Of a stretch of 64,000 nucleotides of DNA, positions 39,164 to 48,987 are shown piece by piece (positions within the stretch are counted from its first letter, which is position 1; each line of letters starts with the position of its first letter). This DNA is from Neptuniibacter sp048548695 (lineage in GTDB: Bacteria; Pseudomonadota; Gammaproteobacteria; Pseudomonadales; Balneatricaceae). The DNA lies in the NCBI RefSeq assembly GCF_048548695.1, contig NZ_JBLYIF010000001.1, one strand, 5' to 3'. The notes beneath the pieces were generated by a model that was not told the DNA's origin, searched no databases, and saw only the letters and a program-made list of their open reading frames with translations. A program made the position numbers and the translations under genes.

Positions 39164-39766
39164 ATGGCAGGGCGCAAATACCAGAACTTTTACGGCGATA
39201 CAATCAGCACCGGATCGGTCGGCACCGGCGACACCAGCTTTGATGTCAATACCGCCCCGGATGCACTCGGCACCGATGAATACTACATCGCCAAGCTGAC
39301 CGACAGCCTCACCAGCCCCACCAAAACCGAGCTGATCAAAATCACCGGCATCAGCACCAACACGCTCACCGTGGTGCGTGCACAGGAAGGCACCACAGCG
39401 CAGAGTTGGAGCAGCGGCGACATCATCGAAATTGTGGCAACCGCCAGCAGTTTTGAAAACCCAGACAACCCCACGTTCAACGATTACACCGAATCAACCA
39501 GCAGCGCCGCTGGCACCGTGATCAAATCCAGCGGCCAGTTGATTTGGGAACGTACCCTAACCGCCAACACCACCTTCACCGATGGCCTGAGTAACGGGCA
39601 AAGCGTGACCCAGCATTTATACGATGCCGACACCTACACCCCCACCTGGCCAACCTACACCCTGGTGGGCGACACCGCCCTCAGCGGCCTGCCTGCCGCC
39701 TGCGTGATTGTGTGGTGGAAAACCGGCGGCGTGTTGTACGGGCAGTATGGCGGGGTGATCAACTGA
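39164..39766 (+). CDS. Phage tail structural protein
   Basis: A 200-residue protein starting MAGRKYQNFYGDTISTGSVG. The segment AKLTDSLTSPTKTELIKITGISTNTLTVVRAQEGTTAQSWSSGDIIEI is a common phage virion motif, also found in fibre N-termini. The C-terminus (VIVWWKTGGVLYGQYGGVIN) is aromatic. Its stop overlaps the next start (TGATG). Confidence 0.62.
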   Translation: MAGRKYQNFYGDTISTGSVGTGDTSFDVNTAPDALGTDEYYIAKLTDSLTSPTKTELIKITGISTNTLTVVRAQEGTTAQSWSSGDIIEIVATASSFENPDNPTFNDYTESTSSAAGTVIKSSGQLIWERTLTANTTFTDGLSNGQSVTQHLYDADTYTPTWPTYTLVGDTALSGLPAACVIVWWKTGGVLYGQYGGVIN

Positions 39767-40536
39767 TGCTGGCCCGGCGACTGATAGCGGGTGCCAACAA
39801 TGGTAGTTTTCACCCGTCTGATCTGTTCGCAAATGGTGAAGAGGGCGGGTCATGGATACCTGCAGAAACCTCAACTTTGTGGCAAGACACCGCTGCCACA
39901 ACTGCGGTATCCGCCGATGGCGATCCGGTTCAGCGTATAGATGATATTTCGGGCAACGGTAATCATCTAACCAACGCCTCTACACCCCCGACCTATAAAA
40001 CTGCCAGCAGCCTGCATTGGTTACTGTTTGACGGTGTAGACGATTACCTGGTGTCAGGCACGCTGGGCAGTAACGTCATGACGGGCAGCGGCTTCATGTG
40101 CGTTGCGGTGAGCAACGACAACGCCAATGAAGTGGGTATTGCGCTGCTAGAAGAGGGTGTCAGCAATAGCCAGAAGCGCGTTTATGTGGCAAGTGATACG
40201 CGCACCAGTAAGCGCTTTTATTACTATGGGCCTGACACAACAAACCGTTATCTGGACCGTGACTCAGAACTGGATACAGATGTTCATGTCCTGAGCGCAG
40301 AGAATGATGCTGATGCGCACTCAGCCTATACAGACAGCGGCGCCGAGTCGGGCTCTATTTCATCATCAGCCACGTTTGGTGAGTCAACCCGGATTAGCAT
40401 GGGGCGACAGACCTATTCCGGCGGGTCACTGTATCTGGATGGCAATATGTATGGCGCACTGATTATTGATCGGGCGCTAACCAGCGCAGAACAAACCAAC
40501 CTCGAAAACTATTTCGCAGCGCTTGCGGGGTTATAA
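39766..40536 (+). CDS. LamG-like tail protein, candidate receptor-binding component
   Basis: A 256-residue protein that looks like a concanavalin/LamG jelly roll: IDDISGNGNHLTNASTPPTYK, LLFDGVDDYLVSGTLGS and GNMYGALIIDRALTSAEQTNLENY are the typical segments. Such domains bind sugars or peptides, so host recognition is a reasonable inference. The ATG at 39766 overlaps the upstream stop and the TAA overlaps the next start. Confidence 0.75.
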   Translation: MLARRLIAGANNGSFHPSDLFANGEEGGSWIPAETSTLWQDTAATTAVSADGDPVQRIDDISGNGNHLTNASTPPTYKTASSLHWLLFDGVDDYLVSGTLGSNVMTGSGFMCVAVSNDNANEVGIALLEEGVSNSQKRVYVASDTRTSKRFYYYGPDTTNRYLDRDSELDTDVHVLSAENDADAHSAYTDSGAESGSISSSATFGESTRISMGRQTYSGGSLYLDGNMYGALIIDRALTSAEQTNLENYFAALAGL

Positions 40537-41000
40537 TGAGCAGATACACCAACGGCACCGACACTCACCCATTCAAATGGTTTGAAACTACCTACCCAAA
40601 CAAAAGCCTGCCCCGCAACCCGGAGCACTGGGATATACCAGACGGCCCGTGGTGGTTTGCGCCATCGCTGCCTGCGCCTGAAATACCCATTGAGCAGCGC
40701 ATTAAATCCCGCCGTATTCAGGCCATGAACGCAGGCACCACATTCAACGGCATGATTGTAGAAACAGACGACATCAGTCAGCAGCGGATTACCGGGGCAG
40801 CCATGGCGGCGTTTCTGGACGGTACGCTGGTCACGCACTGGAAAACGCCCGAGGGCTTTATGCCACTGACAGCGCCGGTCATCATTCAGGTGGCCACTCA
40901 TGTGGGCAAGTTCGTGCAGGCCTGCTACAACCGCGAAAAAGCCCTGCTGGAAATGGAAAACCCCACTCATGCCGATATCGATTCCGGCTGGCCCAGCTAA
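40536..41000 (+). CDS. DUF4376-type tail protein
   Basis: A 154-residue protein with an N-terminal Trp/Pro-rich part and a C-terminal helical DUF4376 domain (QRIKSRRIQAMNAGTTFNGM, then LTAPVIIQVATHVGKFVQACYNREKALLE). DUF4376 occurs in tail-fibre and tail-assembly proteins. It lies between the LamG protein and the hub-like protein. Confidence 0.75.
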   Translation: MSRYTNGTDTHPFKWFETTYPNKSLPRNPEHWDIPDGPWWFAPSLPAPEIPIEQRIKSRRIQAMNAGTTFNGMIVETDDISQQRITGAAMAAFLDGTLVTHWKTPEGFMPLTAPVIIQVATHVGKFVQACYNREKALLEMENPTHADIDSGWPS

Positions 41001-41025
41001 CCCCTAAACCGCCCAGAGTGCCCGC

Positions 41026-43071
41026 ATGTCTCAATCCCTTGGTCGTAACGCCCTCGGCACGATTCCCGTTGGCGGCTATGGTGTGTCTGGCTATACCAGC
41101 GAGGTGTATACCCTCACCAGCATTGCCATTGAGCAATCAGTTGAAGAGGTCGTCACCCTTAGCAGCGTTGCCATTGAGCAGAACGTCGGCCAGCCCGTAC
41201 CACTGAGCATCGCTATTGAGCAAAGCGTAGAACTGCGCGAGGTGTTCACGCTCACCAGTATTGGTATCGAGCAAAACGTACAGGCGGTGTACACCCTCAC
41301 CACCATTGGCATTGAACAGAGCGTTACGCAAAGCATCGGCCCGGCAAAACCGTGGGATCTGCTGCTGCGGGTTGGCACACAGGTGATCCCGGCTGATCAG
41401 ATGATCCGCACCATCACCATCACCCGGGGCGAGGGCGATGCGGCCCTGATGGATGCATCACTGCGCCCACCGCGTGGCACACAAAACCTGATCCAGTACC
41501 AGGGCAAACCGGTCACGCTGGACGTGATCGAAAACGGCACGACCATCACTCGTGTATATACCGGCGTGGTGGACATCCCAGAGATCGACCTGATCCCCGG
41601 TCACATCATGCTGCGCTGTACCGACCGGCGCACCGAACAAAATAACGGGCTGGAACGCAGCTTTGTTGACGGCATTGGCTACCACTCGCTGGCGGTGTTC
41701 AATGAGCCAGACGACCAGCACGAAGAGATCCAGCAGCGGCTGGAAACCGTAGAGGCCTCATTAGACTATGACGCCTACGGCAAGCCGCACCTGACCAGCT
41801 GGACACCCAAAGCCACCCCGGACTTTACCCTGGGCGATTCCGACATCTACCGCCGACAGCCTAAAGTGGTGATTGCCAACCGTGGCCGCATTATCAACCG
41901 GGTCGACATCACATTCGAGCGGCAATACAAACGCCTGCGCCACCGCGAGCGCAACTTCAGTTTTGATTCAGACCTGACGGCCTGCGAGTACGGCGCATGG
42001 GGTCTGCCACCGCGCACCCAGATGCTACGCTCGGCCATCGAGTCTGCAGGCTGGCCACACACCAACCTAAGCATCACCGGGCTGGATGATTCCGGTATCT
42101 ATAACTGCTACGGCAGCCGGATTGTCTGGAGCACCAAACAGTTCAACGCTGAACTGCAGCCAAAGAAAGACGAAAACGACCAGCAGGTGTATGACGCTGA
42201 TAACAACCCGGTCTACGAGCAGGTGAGCCGCAGTACCACTGATGTGAAAAGCGCCTTTGCCAGCGCTGCTACCTGGACAGCCGCCACCCGGTTTGTGCAG
42301 AACATCAGCGAGCAGATCACCGTTTCCATCCAGTCGCCCGACAGCATCGCCCAGTATGGCGAAGTCAAACGCCAGAACTCCCACGGCATCCGCAGCGACT
42401 ACGATCAGGAAGCGTTTGAGGATTTCGATAGCTACGCCGCGCCCATGTCAGGCATGGTTCAATCTGCCAACGGTGATTGGGTGATGGATGCCGACGGTAT
42501 GGATGGAGCCGATGAAGACTGGCGCGACATGACCTGGTGCGCCATCCGAAAAGGCATGACCACCGTGCGCGGCAGCCACCGGGCCAACCGGGTGAATCTA
42601 CAAATCCCTATTTTGCCACAGGTCGACCTGCGCCACACCATCGAGACCACCGCCGGTCGTATTCAGTGCAAAGGCAAAGTGGCCCGGGTGCAGCATACGT
42701 TTGACTGCGGCGCATCACGCGAAGCGGTGACAGAGATCGAAATCGCCCTTAGCCGGGTAGACGGCACGTTCAGCGGCGATGGCGCAGTGCTGGTATATCG
42801 CCCAGCTGTAACAGACCCGAACGACACACCGTCAACCATTCAATTTGGCACCCACACCATCCCGATTGGTGGCACGCAGGACGAAAACTGGAACGGCTAC
42901 ATCTTCCAGAAACTGCAGGACCGGGCGCCCATCGACTTTAAAACCCCCGTGGCACTGATCATCGACACCCCCGACATCGACGACAACAGCCGCGAAAACC
43001 GAGACGTAACCGCCAGTCAGACAGAACAGATTGGTATTCGGAATGATTTATTGACGGTGGTGTTTGAGTAG
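41026..43071 (+). CDS. Tail tip/hub-like protein with N-terminal 15-residue repeats
   Basis: A 681-residue protein. Residues ~25-108 contain five copies of a 14-17-residue repeat of the form TLTSIAIEQSV. Then WDLLLRVGTQVIPADQMIRTITITRGEGDA and YTGVVDIPEIDLIPGHIMLRCTDRR resemble the strand-rich start of tail-hub/late-control-D-type proteins. The remainder is large and beta-rich (QYGEVKRQNSHGIRSDYD; DLRHTIETTAGRIQCKGKVARVQHTFDCG). Hub or tip function is inferred from position and this pattern. Confidence 0.6.
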   Translation: MSQSLGRNALGTIPVGGYGVSGYTSEVYTLTSIAIEQSVEEVVTLSSVAIEQNVGQPVPLSIAIEQSVELREVFTLTSIGIEQNVQAVYTLTTIGIEQSVTQSIGPAKPWDLLLRVGTQVIPADQMIRTITITRGEGDAALMDASLRPPRGTQNLIQYQGKPVTLDVIENGTTITRVYTGVVDIPEIDLIPGHIMLRCTDRRTEQNNGLERSFVDGIGYHSLAVFNEPDDQHEEIQQRLETVEASLDYDAYGKPHLTSWTPKATPDFTLGDSDIYRRQPKVVIANRGRIINRVDITFERQYKRLRHRERNFSFDSDLTACEYGAWGLPPRTQMLRSAIESAGWPHTNLSITGLDDSGIYNCYGSRIVWSTKQFNAELQPKKDENDQQVYDADNNPVYEQVSRSTTDVKSAFASAATWTAATRFVQNISEQITVSIQSPDSIAQYGEVKRQNSHGIRSDYDQEAFEDFDSYAAPMSGMVQSANGDWVMDADGMDGADEDWRDMTWCAIRKGMTTVRGSHRANRVNLQIPILPQVDLRHTIETTAGRIQCKGKVARVQHTFDCGASREAVTEIEIALSRVDGTFSGDGAVLVYRPAVTDPNDTPSTIQFGTHTIPIGGTQDENWNGYIFQKLQDRAPIDFKTPVALIIDTPDIDDNSRENRDVTASQTEQIGIRNDLLTVVFE

Positions 43072-43247
43072 GAAAGCCGGGAGTTATCGCAAGCTCGTTA
43101 CTGTATGCCTACAGCCCGGTGACTCTTGATAGTTTGGCTTCACTTGCCGATATGCGCACTTTCAGCATCTGCCCAGGCTCTCTCCCAATAGCCTGAATCT
43201 AAATTATAGCAAAATTACTAAACCTAAGAAGGTTTTTAAGGCAACTT

Positions 43248-44339
43248 ATGAGCCGCTACGCAGAAAACATCCGCCGCATTGTAGGCATTAAAAACACCAA
43301 TGGCGGCATCGATGCACAAGACGAACTGTCGCCCATCAGAGGCCGCCGAGGTATCGCCTACTTCAATGCAGACGGCACCATCGGCAGTTCATCCGGCAGC
43401 ACCGGCTCAGACGGCAGCACCCCCACCACCCAGCCCGATGACGCACAGAGCGGCGACCAGGCGGCAACCTCCGACAGCACCACCGGCAGCACCACATCCG
43501 GCGGAGGCGGGGGCAGCCTACCCGCCGACAGCGGCACAACCAGCAACCCAGCTGCGGGGAACTCAGTCGATGCGGACGACCTCTTCGGCGGCTCACTCGG
43601 TGTAGGCGACAGCTTCAGCTCCATGGGCGGCCTGTTTGAATGCGGCACAACTAAAGAATTCCAGCTCAACTTCGATGGCCAATGGCCAGATATAGACGGC
43701 TGGGATGATCCCGATACGCTCCCGCCGGTAGATGACGGCACGTTTGAGGCAGGGTATTTCTGGTACTGGCCGGGAGCCTTTGGTGGTGCCGAACAATCAA
43801 TTGCCCCAACCGCAACCGAAGCAGCTCAGAACGCCGTATCATTAAACGCAGCGTGGAGCAGCCTGGTCAGCGTGGGCGACCCATATCCTGAAGGGCATAT
43901 AACATTAGGCTACACGTCCGATATGGTTGCTGTCGCTACATTCAATAAAACAAGCGGCGGCACGGCAACATGGGGAATTTATAGAGCCATCTGCGGATCC
44001 AGCAGCGGGGGGGTTGCTGAACCAGCAACCTGCGTGACAGGCCTGCCAAATTACGAGACCAAATGGCCATCAGACGGCGTAACCCAGCTGGCCTTCAATG
44101 CCGAAACAGCAAAATGGGAAAGCAGCGCCTACGATCCCGACACCCCAGCCAACTACCAGCAGCCAAAATCCATGGTCTGCCTCTGCAGCGCATCAGGTGA
44201 CAACATCTGCTCAACCGCCACCAAAGACGGCGAAGCCATCACCATCAACTACGACAAAGGCATCTACATCGTCCGCGGTCAAGACGGCAAAATCAAAGCC
44301 GCAGGCGGCATGTCAGACCTGAATAGCTGGCTGCCGTAA
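43248..44339 (+). CDS. Putative tail fibre/adhesin-like protein
   Basis: A 363-residue protein, the last phage gene before attR. Residues ~45-110 are a low-complexity Ser/Thr/Gly/Asp linker; an aromatic domain (FDGQWPDIDGWDDPD, AGYFWYWPGAFGG) follows, and the C-terminus has Cys-rich strands (MVCLCSASGDNICST). A separate leader of ~175 bp with a small hairpin (AAACC/GGTTT) precedes it. A distal tail or receptor-binding role is likely; lysogenic conversion is an alternative. Confidence 0.5.
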   Translation: MSRYAENIRRIVGIKNTNGGIDAQDELSPIRGRRGIAYFNADGTIGSSSGSTGSDGSTPTTQPDDAQSGDQAATSDSTTGSTTSGGGGGSLPADSGTTSNPAAGNSVDADDLFGGSLGVGDSFSSMGGLFECGTTKEFQLNFDGQWPDIDGWDDPDTLPPVDDGTFEAGYFWYWPGAFGGAEQSIAPTATEAAQNAVSLNAAWSSLVSVGDPYPEGHITLGYTSDMVAVATFNKTSGGTATWGIYRAICGSSSGGVAEPATCVTGLPNYETKWPSDGVTQLAFNAETAKWESSAYDPDTPANYQQPKSMVCLCSASGDNICSTATKDGEAITINYDKGIYIVRGQDGKIKAAGGMSDLNSWLP

Positions 44340-44460
44340 TGGTCGCCATCGCGCTGCATGATTGCCGGTTGAAGATCGATCGGGCACCGCATTGATGAAA
44401 AAATAAAAATAATTCATCATAAACCCATCAATTGCTCTATAGCCCAATAATATAGGCATA

Positions 44461-44484
44461 GTTCGAGTCCGGTCTCGGGCACCA
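44461..44484 (+). repeat. attR core
   Basis: An exact 24-bp copy of 4285-4308. Only the T-arm and acceptor end of a tRNA are present, so this is not a gene. Confidence 0.95.
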
Positions 44485-44608
44485 TATACACCCATGATCC
44501 ATTAGTTATTCCAGCACGTCTGGGGAGAATGTTACATCTCTCCCTTGACTCATTTCTGCTCGCATATTTCTTTGTACACAACCCGATGCACTGTCATAGA
44601 ATCAATCT

Positions 44609-46918
44609 ATGTTGCAGTCTGAACAAACTTATCTCATACACGTTACCGGACTTGTTCAGGGGGTGGGTTTTCGTCCGTTCGTTTGGCGGCTAGCACGTGA
44701 GATGGGCTTGCGGGGCTGTGTATATAATGCTCCAGCCGGTGTAAAAATTCGGCTCAATGCAGATACCGCATCTCTTGCGGCCTTTATGCAATGTCTGGAA
44801 GATGATGCCCCCGCGCTGGCACGCGTCGATAGTGTTCAGGCACAAGCCATCGCCTCGGCCTCTTATGATTCATTTGACATTATCGCCAGTCAGCAAGGCG
44901 AGGCCAGCACCGGGTGTCCGCCGGATGCCGCTACTTGCGCTAACTGCCTGGCAGAGTTAATTGACCCGGCCAACCGCCGTTTCGGTTATCCGTTTATCAA
45001 TTGTACTGACTGTGGACCCCGGCTGAGCATTATCCGCAGGATTCCCTACGACCGGGAATATACAACCATGGCTAATTTTGATCAGTGCGCTGCCTGTCTG
45101 GTCGAATATCACGATCCGGCGAATCGCCGCTTTCATGCCCAGCCCAATGCCTGTGCTGCATGCGGACCTCAAGTCTGGCTTGAAGATCGCTCAGGCAGCA
45201 GAGTCGCGGCGCGAGATGTATTTGCATATCTGAGTGCAGCCGTGCTTGAAGGAATGATCATAGCGGTAAAGGGCTTAGGCGGGTTTCATTTGGCCTGTGA
45301 TGCCACCAACGCAGAAGCTGTCGAGAAACTGCGCACACGGAAACAGCGCCCTGATAAACCCTTTGCGCTGATGGTGAAAAATAGCGATATCCTGCAACAG
45401 TATGCGGTTGTCGATACTGCTGGCGAGGCTGCGATCCGTAGTCGTGCCGCACCGGTAGTACTGTTTGACCTGGTGTCAGTCAGCACTCCTCCAATTGCCC
45501 AAAATGTCGCGCCGGGTCAGTATCAACTTGGTTTTATGCTGCCGTATACCCCAATTCATCACCTGCTGTTACAGGGTATTGATAGGCCGCTTATTATGAC
45601 CAGTGGCAACCGTTCCGGCAGCCCGCAGGTTATCAGTAATCAAGCTGCACATGCGCAGCTCGGTGACATGGCAGACCTGTTTCTGATGCATGACCGTCCG
45701 ATTGAGAATCGCGTGGATGATTCTGTTATCCGGCAGGTGGCGGGGACTACTCACTTTCTACGCCGGGCAAGGGGATATGCACCCACGTCGCTGCCATTAC
45801 CCAGAGGGTTTGAGGATGCTCCAGATCTGGTTGCCTTAGGCGGAGAACTGAAAAGTACCCTGTGTTTATTGCAGTCAGGCCGGGCAATAATTACCCAGCA
45901 CCTGGGTGACCTCGAAGATTACAGCACTTACCAGCAGTATCAGAACACTCTGCAGCTGTATGCAAATTTATATCAATTCAATACCGATCTGTACGTATGC
46001 GACTTGCATCCGGAATACCTGTCGAGCAAGTTTGGTGTGCAGCTCAGTGAGCAGGGCAAGCAGTTATCCCGGGTTCAGCATCATCATGCTCACCTGGCTG
46101 CCTGCCTGGGTGACAATGGTTACCCACGCGCTGCTGAGCCGGTTCTGGGTATCTGTATGGACGGCACCGGCTTTGGGCTAGATGAAAGTCTGTGGGGCGG
46201 CGAATTCCTGTTAGGAAGTTATCGCCAGTGTGAGCGGCTTGCGCATATTAAAGCGTTTCCGCTTGTTGGAGGCAGCAAAGCCATTATCGAGCCCTGGCGC
46301 TGTTTGTACGCGCAATTAAAACAGGCTTTTCCCGGTGAGGACATTCAGGGTTATCAGACATGCTTCCCACCCTTGGCATCGCCGAGTTGTGCCACTTTTG
46401 CACACATGATTGCCAAAGATCTCAATTGTCCAATGACCACTTCCGCTGGACGGTTATTTGATGCGGTCGCGGCGGCACTGGGCTGCCATGCTGAGCAAAT
46501 CAGTTACGAGGGGCAGGCGGCGATCGAACTGGAAACCCTGGCGCAGAGCGGTGATCCTGCGGTGAAACCTTACCCCTTTGTCATTATCGGTCATGAGATT
46601 GATCCTGCCCGTTGTTGGCAGGCTTTGATCAATGACCTTAACCTGCAACGCGTATCCAAGGCAGATATGGCGCTGGCATTCCACAAAGGTTTTGCCAAGG
46701 TGCTGGTAGAGATGGTCTGCCAGTTGCACCGACAGCACAGCTTTACCACTGTTGCGCTCAGTGGCGGCGTAATGCAGAACACAATTCTTCTGCAGCTCCT
46801 GCAAACGGATCTGGCAGCCGCCAATTTCAGGGTGCTCTGTCACCAGCAGCTGCCTGCAAATGATGCCGGTTTGTCGTTCGGTCAGGCATTGATTGCTGCA
46901 TCCCAACAGCTAGCTTAG
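44609..46918 (+). CDS. hypF: Carbamoyltransferase HypF ([NiFe]-hydrogenase maturation)
   Basis: A 769-residue HypF that activates carbamoyl phosphate and transfers it to HypE, the first step to the CN ligands of the [NiFe] centre. Domains in order: acylphosphatase-like (VQGVGFRPFVWRLAREMGL), two zinc motifs (CANCL ... CTDCG; CAACL ... CAACG), YrdC-like (AVKGLGGFHLACDATNAEAV) and Kae1-like with HHHAHLAACLGDNG and GICMDGTGFG. It is the first host gene right of the prophage and the first of a hyp cluster. Confidence 0.97.
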   Translation: MLQSEQTYLIHVTGLVQGVGFRPFVWRLAREMGLRGCVYNAPAGVKIRLNADTASLAAFMQCLEDDAPALARVDSVQAQAIASASYDSFDIIASQQGEASTGCPPDAATCANCLAELIDPANRRFGYPFINCTDCGPRLSIIRRIPYDREYTTMANFDQCAACLVEYHDPANRRFHAQPNACAACGPQVWLEDRSGSRVAARDVFAYLSAAVLEGMIIAVKGLGGFHLACDATNAEAVEKLRTRKQRPDKPFALMVKNSDILQQYAVVDTAGEAAIRSRAAPVVLFDLVSVSTPPIAQNVAPGQYQLGFMLPYTPIHHLLLQGIDRPLIMTSGNRSGSPQVISNQAAHAQLGDMADLFLMHDRPIENRVDDSVIRQVAGTTHFLRRARGYAPTSLPLPRGFEDAPDLVALGGELKSTLCLLQSGRAIITQHLGDLEDYSTYQQYQNTLQLYANLYQFNTDLYVCDLHPEYLSSKFGVQLSEQGKQLSRVQHHHAHLAACLGDNGYPRAAEPVLGICMDGTGFGLDESLWGGEFLLGSYRQCERLAHIKAFPLVGGSKAIIEPWRCLYAQLKQAFPGEDIQGYQTCFPPLASPSCATFAHMIAKDLNCPMTTSAGRLFDAVAAALGCHAEQISYEGQAAIELETLAQSGDPAVKPYPFVIIGHEIDPARCWQALINDLNLQRVSKADMALAFHKGFAKVLVEMVCQLHRQHSFTTVALSGGVMQNTILLQLLQTDLAAANFRVLCHQQLPANDAGLSFGQALIAASQQLA

Positions 46919-47264
46919 TGGCGGTAAGTGGGTAAGCAGCGCAATTGCAGAACACTTCAATTTCCTTTCTCTTGTTTTGCTCAAACTGAATAGCTATTTC
47001 CTGCAACCAGATAACTACTTATTGCGCTAGATCAGAGGTCATTTAAGACGAGTTAAACTATTGTTTATACAGACGGATGGCCATTGTCTCAGCTACAGGC
47101 ATAGCCTGATCCGGCGTGTGGAGCTGTCGGCATATATTGCGCACCGCATTAAGGATTATCACATTGCTGCCCCTGCAGATTGGAACTTTCATCCACGCGG
47201 GTTGCTTCGCTGATTAAGCGGCCAGATCCGGGGGTTGATTGGCAGCTGGAATTGGACACAGAAA
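46919..47264 (+). other. Intergenic region between hypF and hypA
   Basis: A 346-bp stretch with no frame I would call and no clear promoter or terminator. It is AT-rich in its first half. Its size suggests that hypA starts a separate transcript. Confidence 0.4.
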
Positions 47265-47606
47265 ATGCATGAAATGTCGATTGCTGAAGCGATCATTCAG
47301 GTGCTTGAAGAGCAGGCTGCAGCTCAGCATTACAGCCGGGTAAAAGCGGTCTGGCTTGAAATTGGCCCTTTAGCAATGATTGAACCTGGGTCACTGCAGT
47401 TCTGTTTTGGCGCAGTGACGCAAAACAGTCTGGCAGAAGCGGCAATATTACACATTATAAATATACCCGGTGAAGCGCTCTGCATGCAGTGCCGGAAAAC
47501 AGTTCCTGTCGAAAACCGTTACGATGCGTGCAAGGTATGCGGTAGCCGTCAGTTGCAGGTTACTCAGGGTGAAGAGATGCGAATTAAAGAGCTGGAGGTT
47601 GAGTAA
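47265..47606 (+). CDS. hypA: Hydrogenase nickel-insertion protein HypA
   Basis: A 113-residue HypA, the zinc/nickel protein that works with HypB to insert nickel. It starts MHEMSIAEAIIQVLEEQAAA, with the nickel-binding His2, and carries the zinc site CMQC ... CKVC. C-terminal GEEMRIKELEVE is typical. The in-frame extension upstream of 47265 is not conserved. Confidence 0.96.
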   Translation: MHEMSIAEAIIQVLEEQAAAQHYSRVKAVWLEIGPLAMIEPGSLQFCFGAVTQNSLAEAAILHIINIPGEALCMQCRKTVPVENRYDACKVCGSRQLQVTQGEEMRIKELEVE

Positions 47607-47608
47607 TT

Positions 47609-48523
47609 ATGTGTACCGTTTGCGGCTGCTCAGAGGGCGAAGTGACAGTTGAGGGCCAGCAGCATCGTACTGATGAGCACCCGGATGCACATTCCCACAG
47701 CCATGCCCACTGTGCTGATCATCATGCAGATAATGAGAACCTTCAGGTTAAAGGTGACAATATGCATTTTGGTAAGGGTCCTGCCCGTGCGCATGTCGCT
47801 GGTCTTAGCCAGTCTCGAATGGTGCAGATAGAGCAGGATATTCTAGGTAAGAATACTCTTTATGCTGAACACAACCGGAAACATTTTGCACAACACTCGC
47901 TGTTTGTTCTCAATCTTGTATCCAGCCCCGGGTCAGGCAAAACAACTCTGTTGACCGAAACCATTACCCGAATAAAAGCAAAGTACAGGGTTGCGGTGAT
48001 TGAAGGAGATCAGCAAACCGCTCATGATGCGGATCGCATTCGTGAGACCGGCGTTCAAGCGATTCAGGTGAATACCGGTAAAGGCTGTCACCTTGACGCC
48101 CACATGGTGGGTCATGCCATGGAAAATTTTACTGATATACAAGGCGGCCTGCTGTTTATAGAAAATGTTGGTAACCTGGTTTGCCCCGCTGCTTTTGACC
48201 TTGGCGAAGCCAGCAAAGTTGTCATTTTGTCGGTGACCGAGGGTGAAGATAAACCGCTGAAATACCCTGATATGTTTCATGCTTCAGATCTGATGATTCT
48301 GAATAAAATAGATTTATTACCCTATCTGGATTTTGATGTTGCCCGCTGTATCGACTATGCCAAACAGGTTAATCCGAATATCAAAGTGTTGCAGCTGTCG
48401 GCGCGTTCCGGGGAGGGTATGCAAGCCTGGATTGAATGGTTAGATGAGCATCGTAGAGCGATAATCCAGCAGCGTATCGACACGTTGCAGCATGAGGTCG
48501 AGCAAGTCAGGGCGTTATTATGA
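47609..48523 (+). CDS. hypB: Hydrogenase nickel-incorporation GTPase HypB
   Basis: A 304-residue HypB. It has the N-terminal high-affinity nickel motif (CTVCGC), a His-rich metal-storage stretch (HPDAHSHSHAHCADHH), then the SIMIBI GTPase domain with Walker A SSPGSGKTTLL, the metal loop NTGKGCHLDAHMV and NKIDLLPYLDFD. Two bases separate it from hypA. The His-rich insert suggests nickel storage besides delivery. Confidence 0.97.
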   Translation: MCTVCGCSEGEVTVEGQQHRTDEHPDAHSHSHAHCADHHADNENLQVKGDNMHFGKGPARAHVAGLSQSRMVQIEQDILGKNTLYAEHNRKHFAQHSLFVLNLVSSPGSGKTTLLTETITRIKAKYRVAVIEGDQQTAHDADRIRETGVQAIQVNTGKGCHLDAHMVGHAMENFTDIQGGLLFIENVGNLVCPAAFDLGEASKVVILSVTEGEDKPLKYPDMFHASDLMILNKIDLLPYLDFDVARCIDYAKQVNPNIKVLQLSARSGEGMQAWIEWLDEHRRAIIQQRIDTLQHEVEQVRALL

Positions 48524-48690
48524 TGGATGATTCACAAAGGCCAGCCATTCTGCGGTTGCATCACACAGTGTGGTCATCGTCATGTTTCATTGTGTCCTTA
48601 TGCTATAGGGTATTCGTTGCCTGCGTTTCAGGGCAGGTATGGCACGCTTTCTCAGCCACCTGAATTGTCACATTCATTGCTGGAGTTAAT

Positions 48691-48987
48691 ATGTGTTTAG
48701 GAGTCCCCGGTCAAATTGTTGCGATCTCAGATCCGGAGTCTGCCGCAGCGATTATCAACGTCTCCGGTGTGAAACGTGAGGTTAACCTGAGCTGCGTCAT
48801 TCCTGAATGTGGCGATCTAACTCAACTTATTGGCCGTTGGGCGCTGGTTCATGTCGGTTTTGCTATGAGCTTGATTGATGAAGACGAAGCGCAGAAAACT
48901 TTGCAGGTTCTGGCAGAGCTTGGTGAGTTGCAGGAAGAGCTCGATGCTATCCAGAATTCCTTAACCCAGCGAGATAGCGATGTCTGA
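48691..48987 (+). CDS. hypC: Hydrogenase maturation chaperone HypC
   Basis: A 98-residue HypC/HupF-family chaperone with the essential N-terminal Cys (MCLGVPGQIVAISD) and VNLSCVI. It carries the Fe(CN)2CO unit with HypD to the large subunit. It starts 167 bp after hypB and overlaps the SIS gene by 8 bp. Confidence 0.95.
   Translation: MCLGVPGQIVAISDPESAAAIINVSGVKREVNLSCVIPECGDLTQLIGRWALVHVGFAMSLIDEDEAQKTLQVLAELGELQEELDAIQNSLTQRDSDV

Larger units (their letters stand above)
4285..44484. mobile_element. Complete lambda-like siphovirus prophage (~40.2 kb)
   Basis: The element lies between two copies of the same 24-bp sequence and contains every module of a temperate siphovirus in lambda-like order: integrase/Xis, leftward early operon, repressor with two operator regions, replication, nin-like region, Q-like regulator, lysis, terminase, HK97-type head, tail. 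I see no broken structural gene, so it may be functional. The rightward late genes end about 120 bp from the right junction. Confidence 0.95.

Noticed and set aside
44313..44495. Possible second tRNA-Leu or a minus-strand gene at the right junction
   Set aside because: Only the last 24 nt of the tRNA are present; this is the attR core, and the frame across it is incidental.
47130..47150. Sigma-54-like GGC...TTGC before hypA
   Set aside because: The spacing between GG and GC is eight bases, not ten.
48640..48665. Sigma-54 promoter before hypC (TGGCACG)
   Set aside because: The -24 box is good but no GC lies at the required distance for the -12 box.
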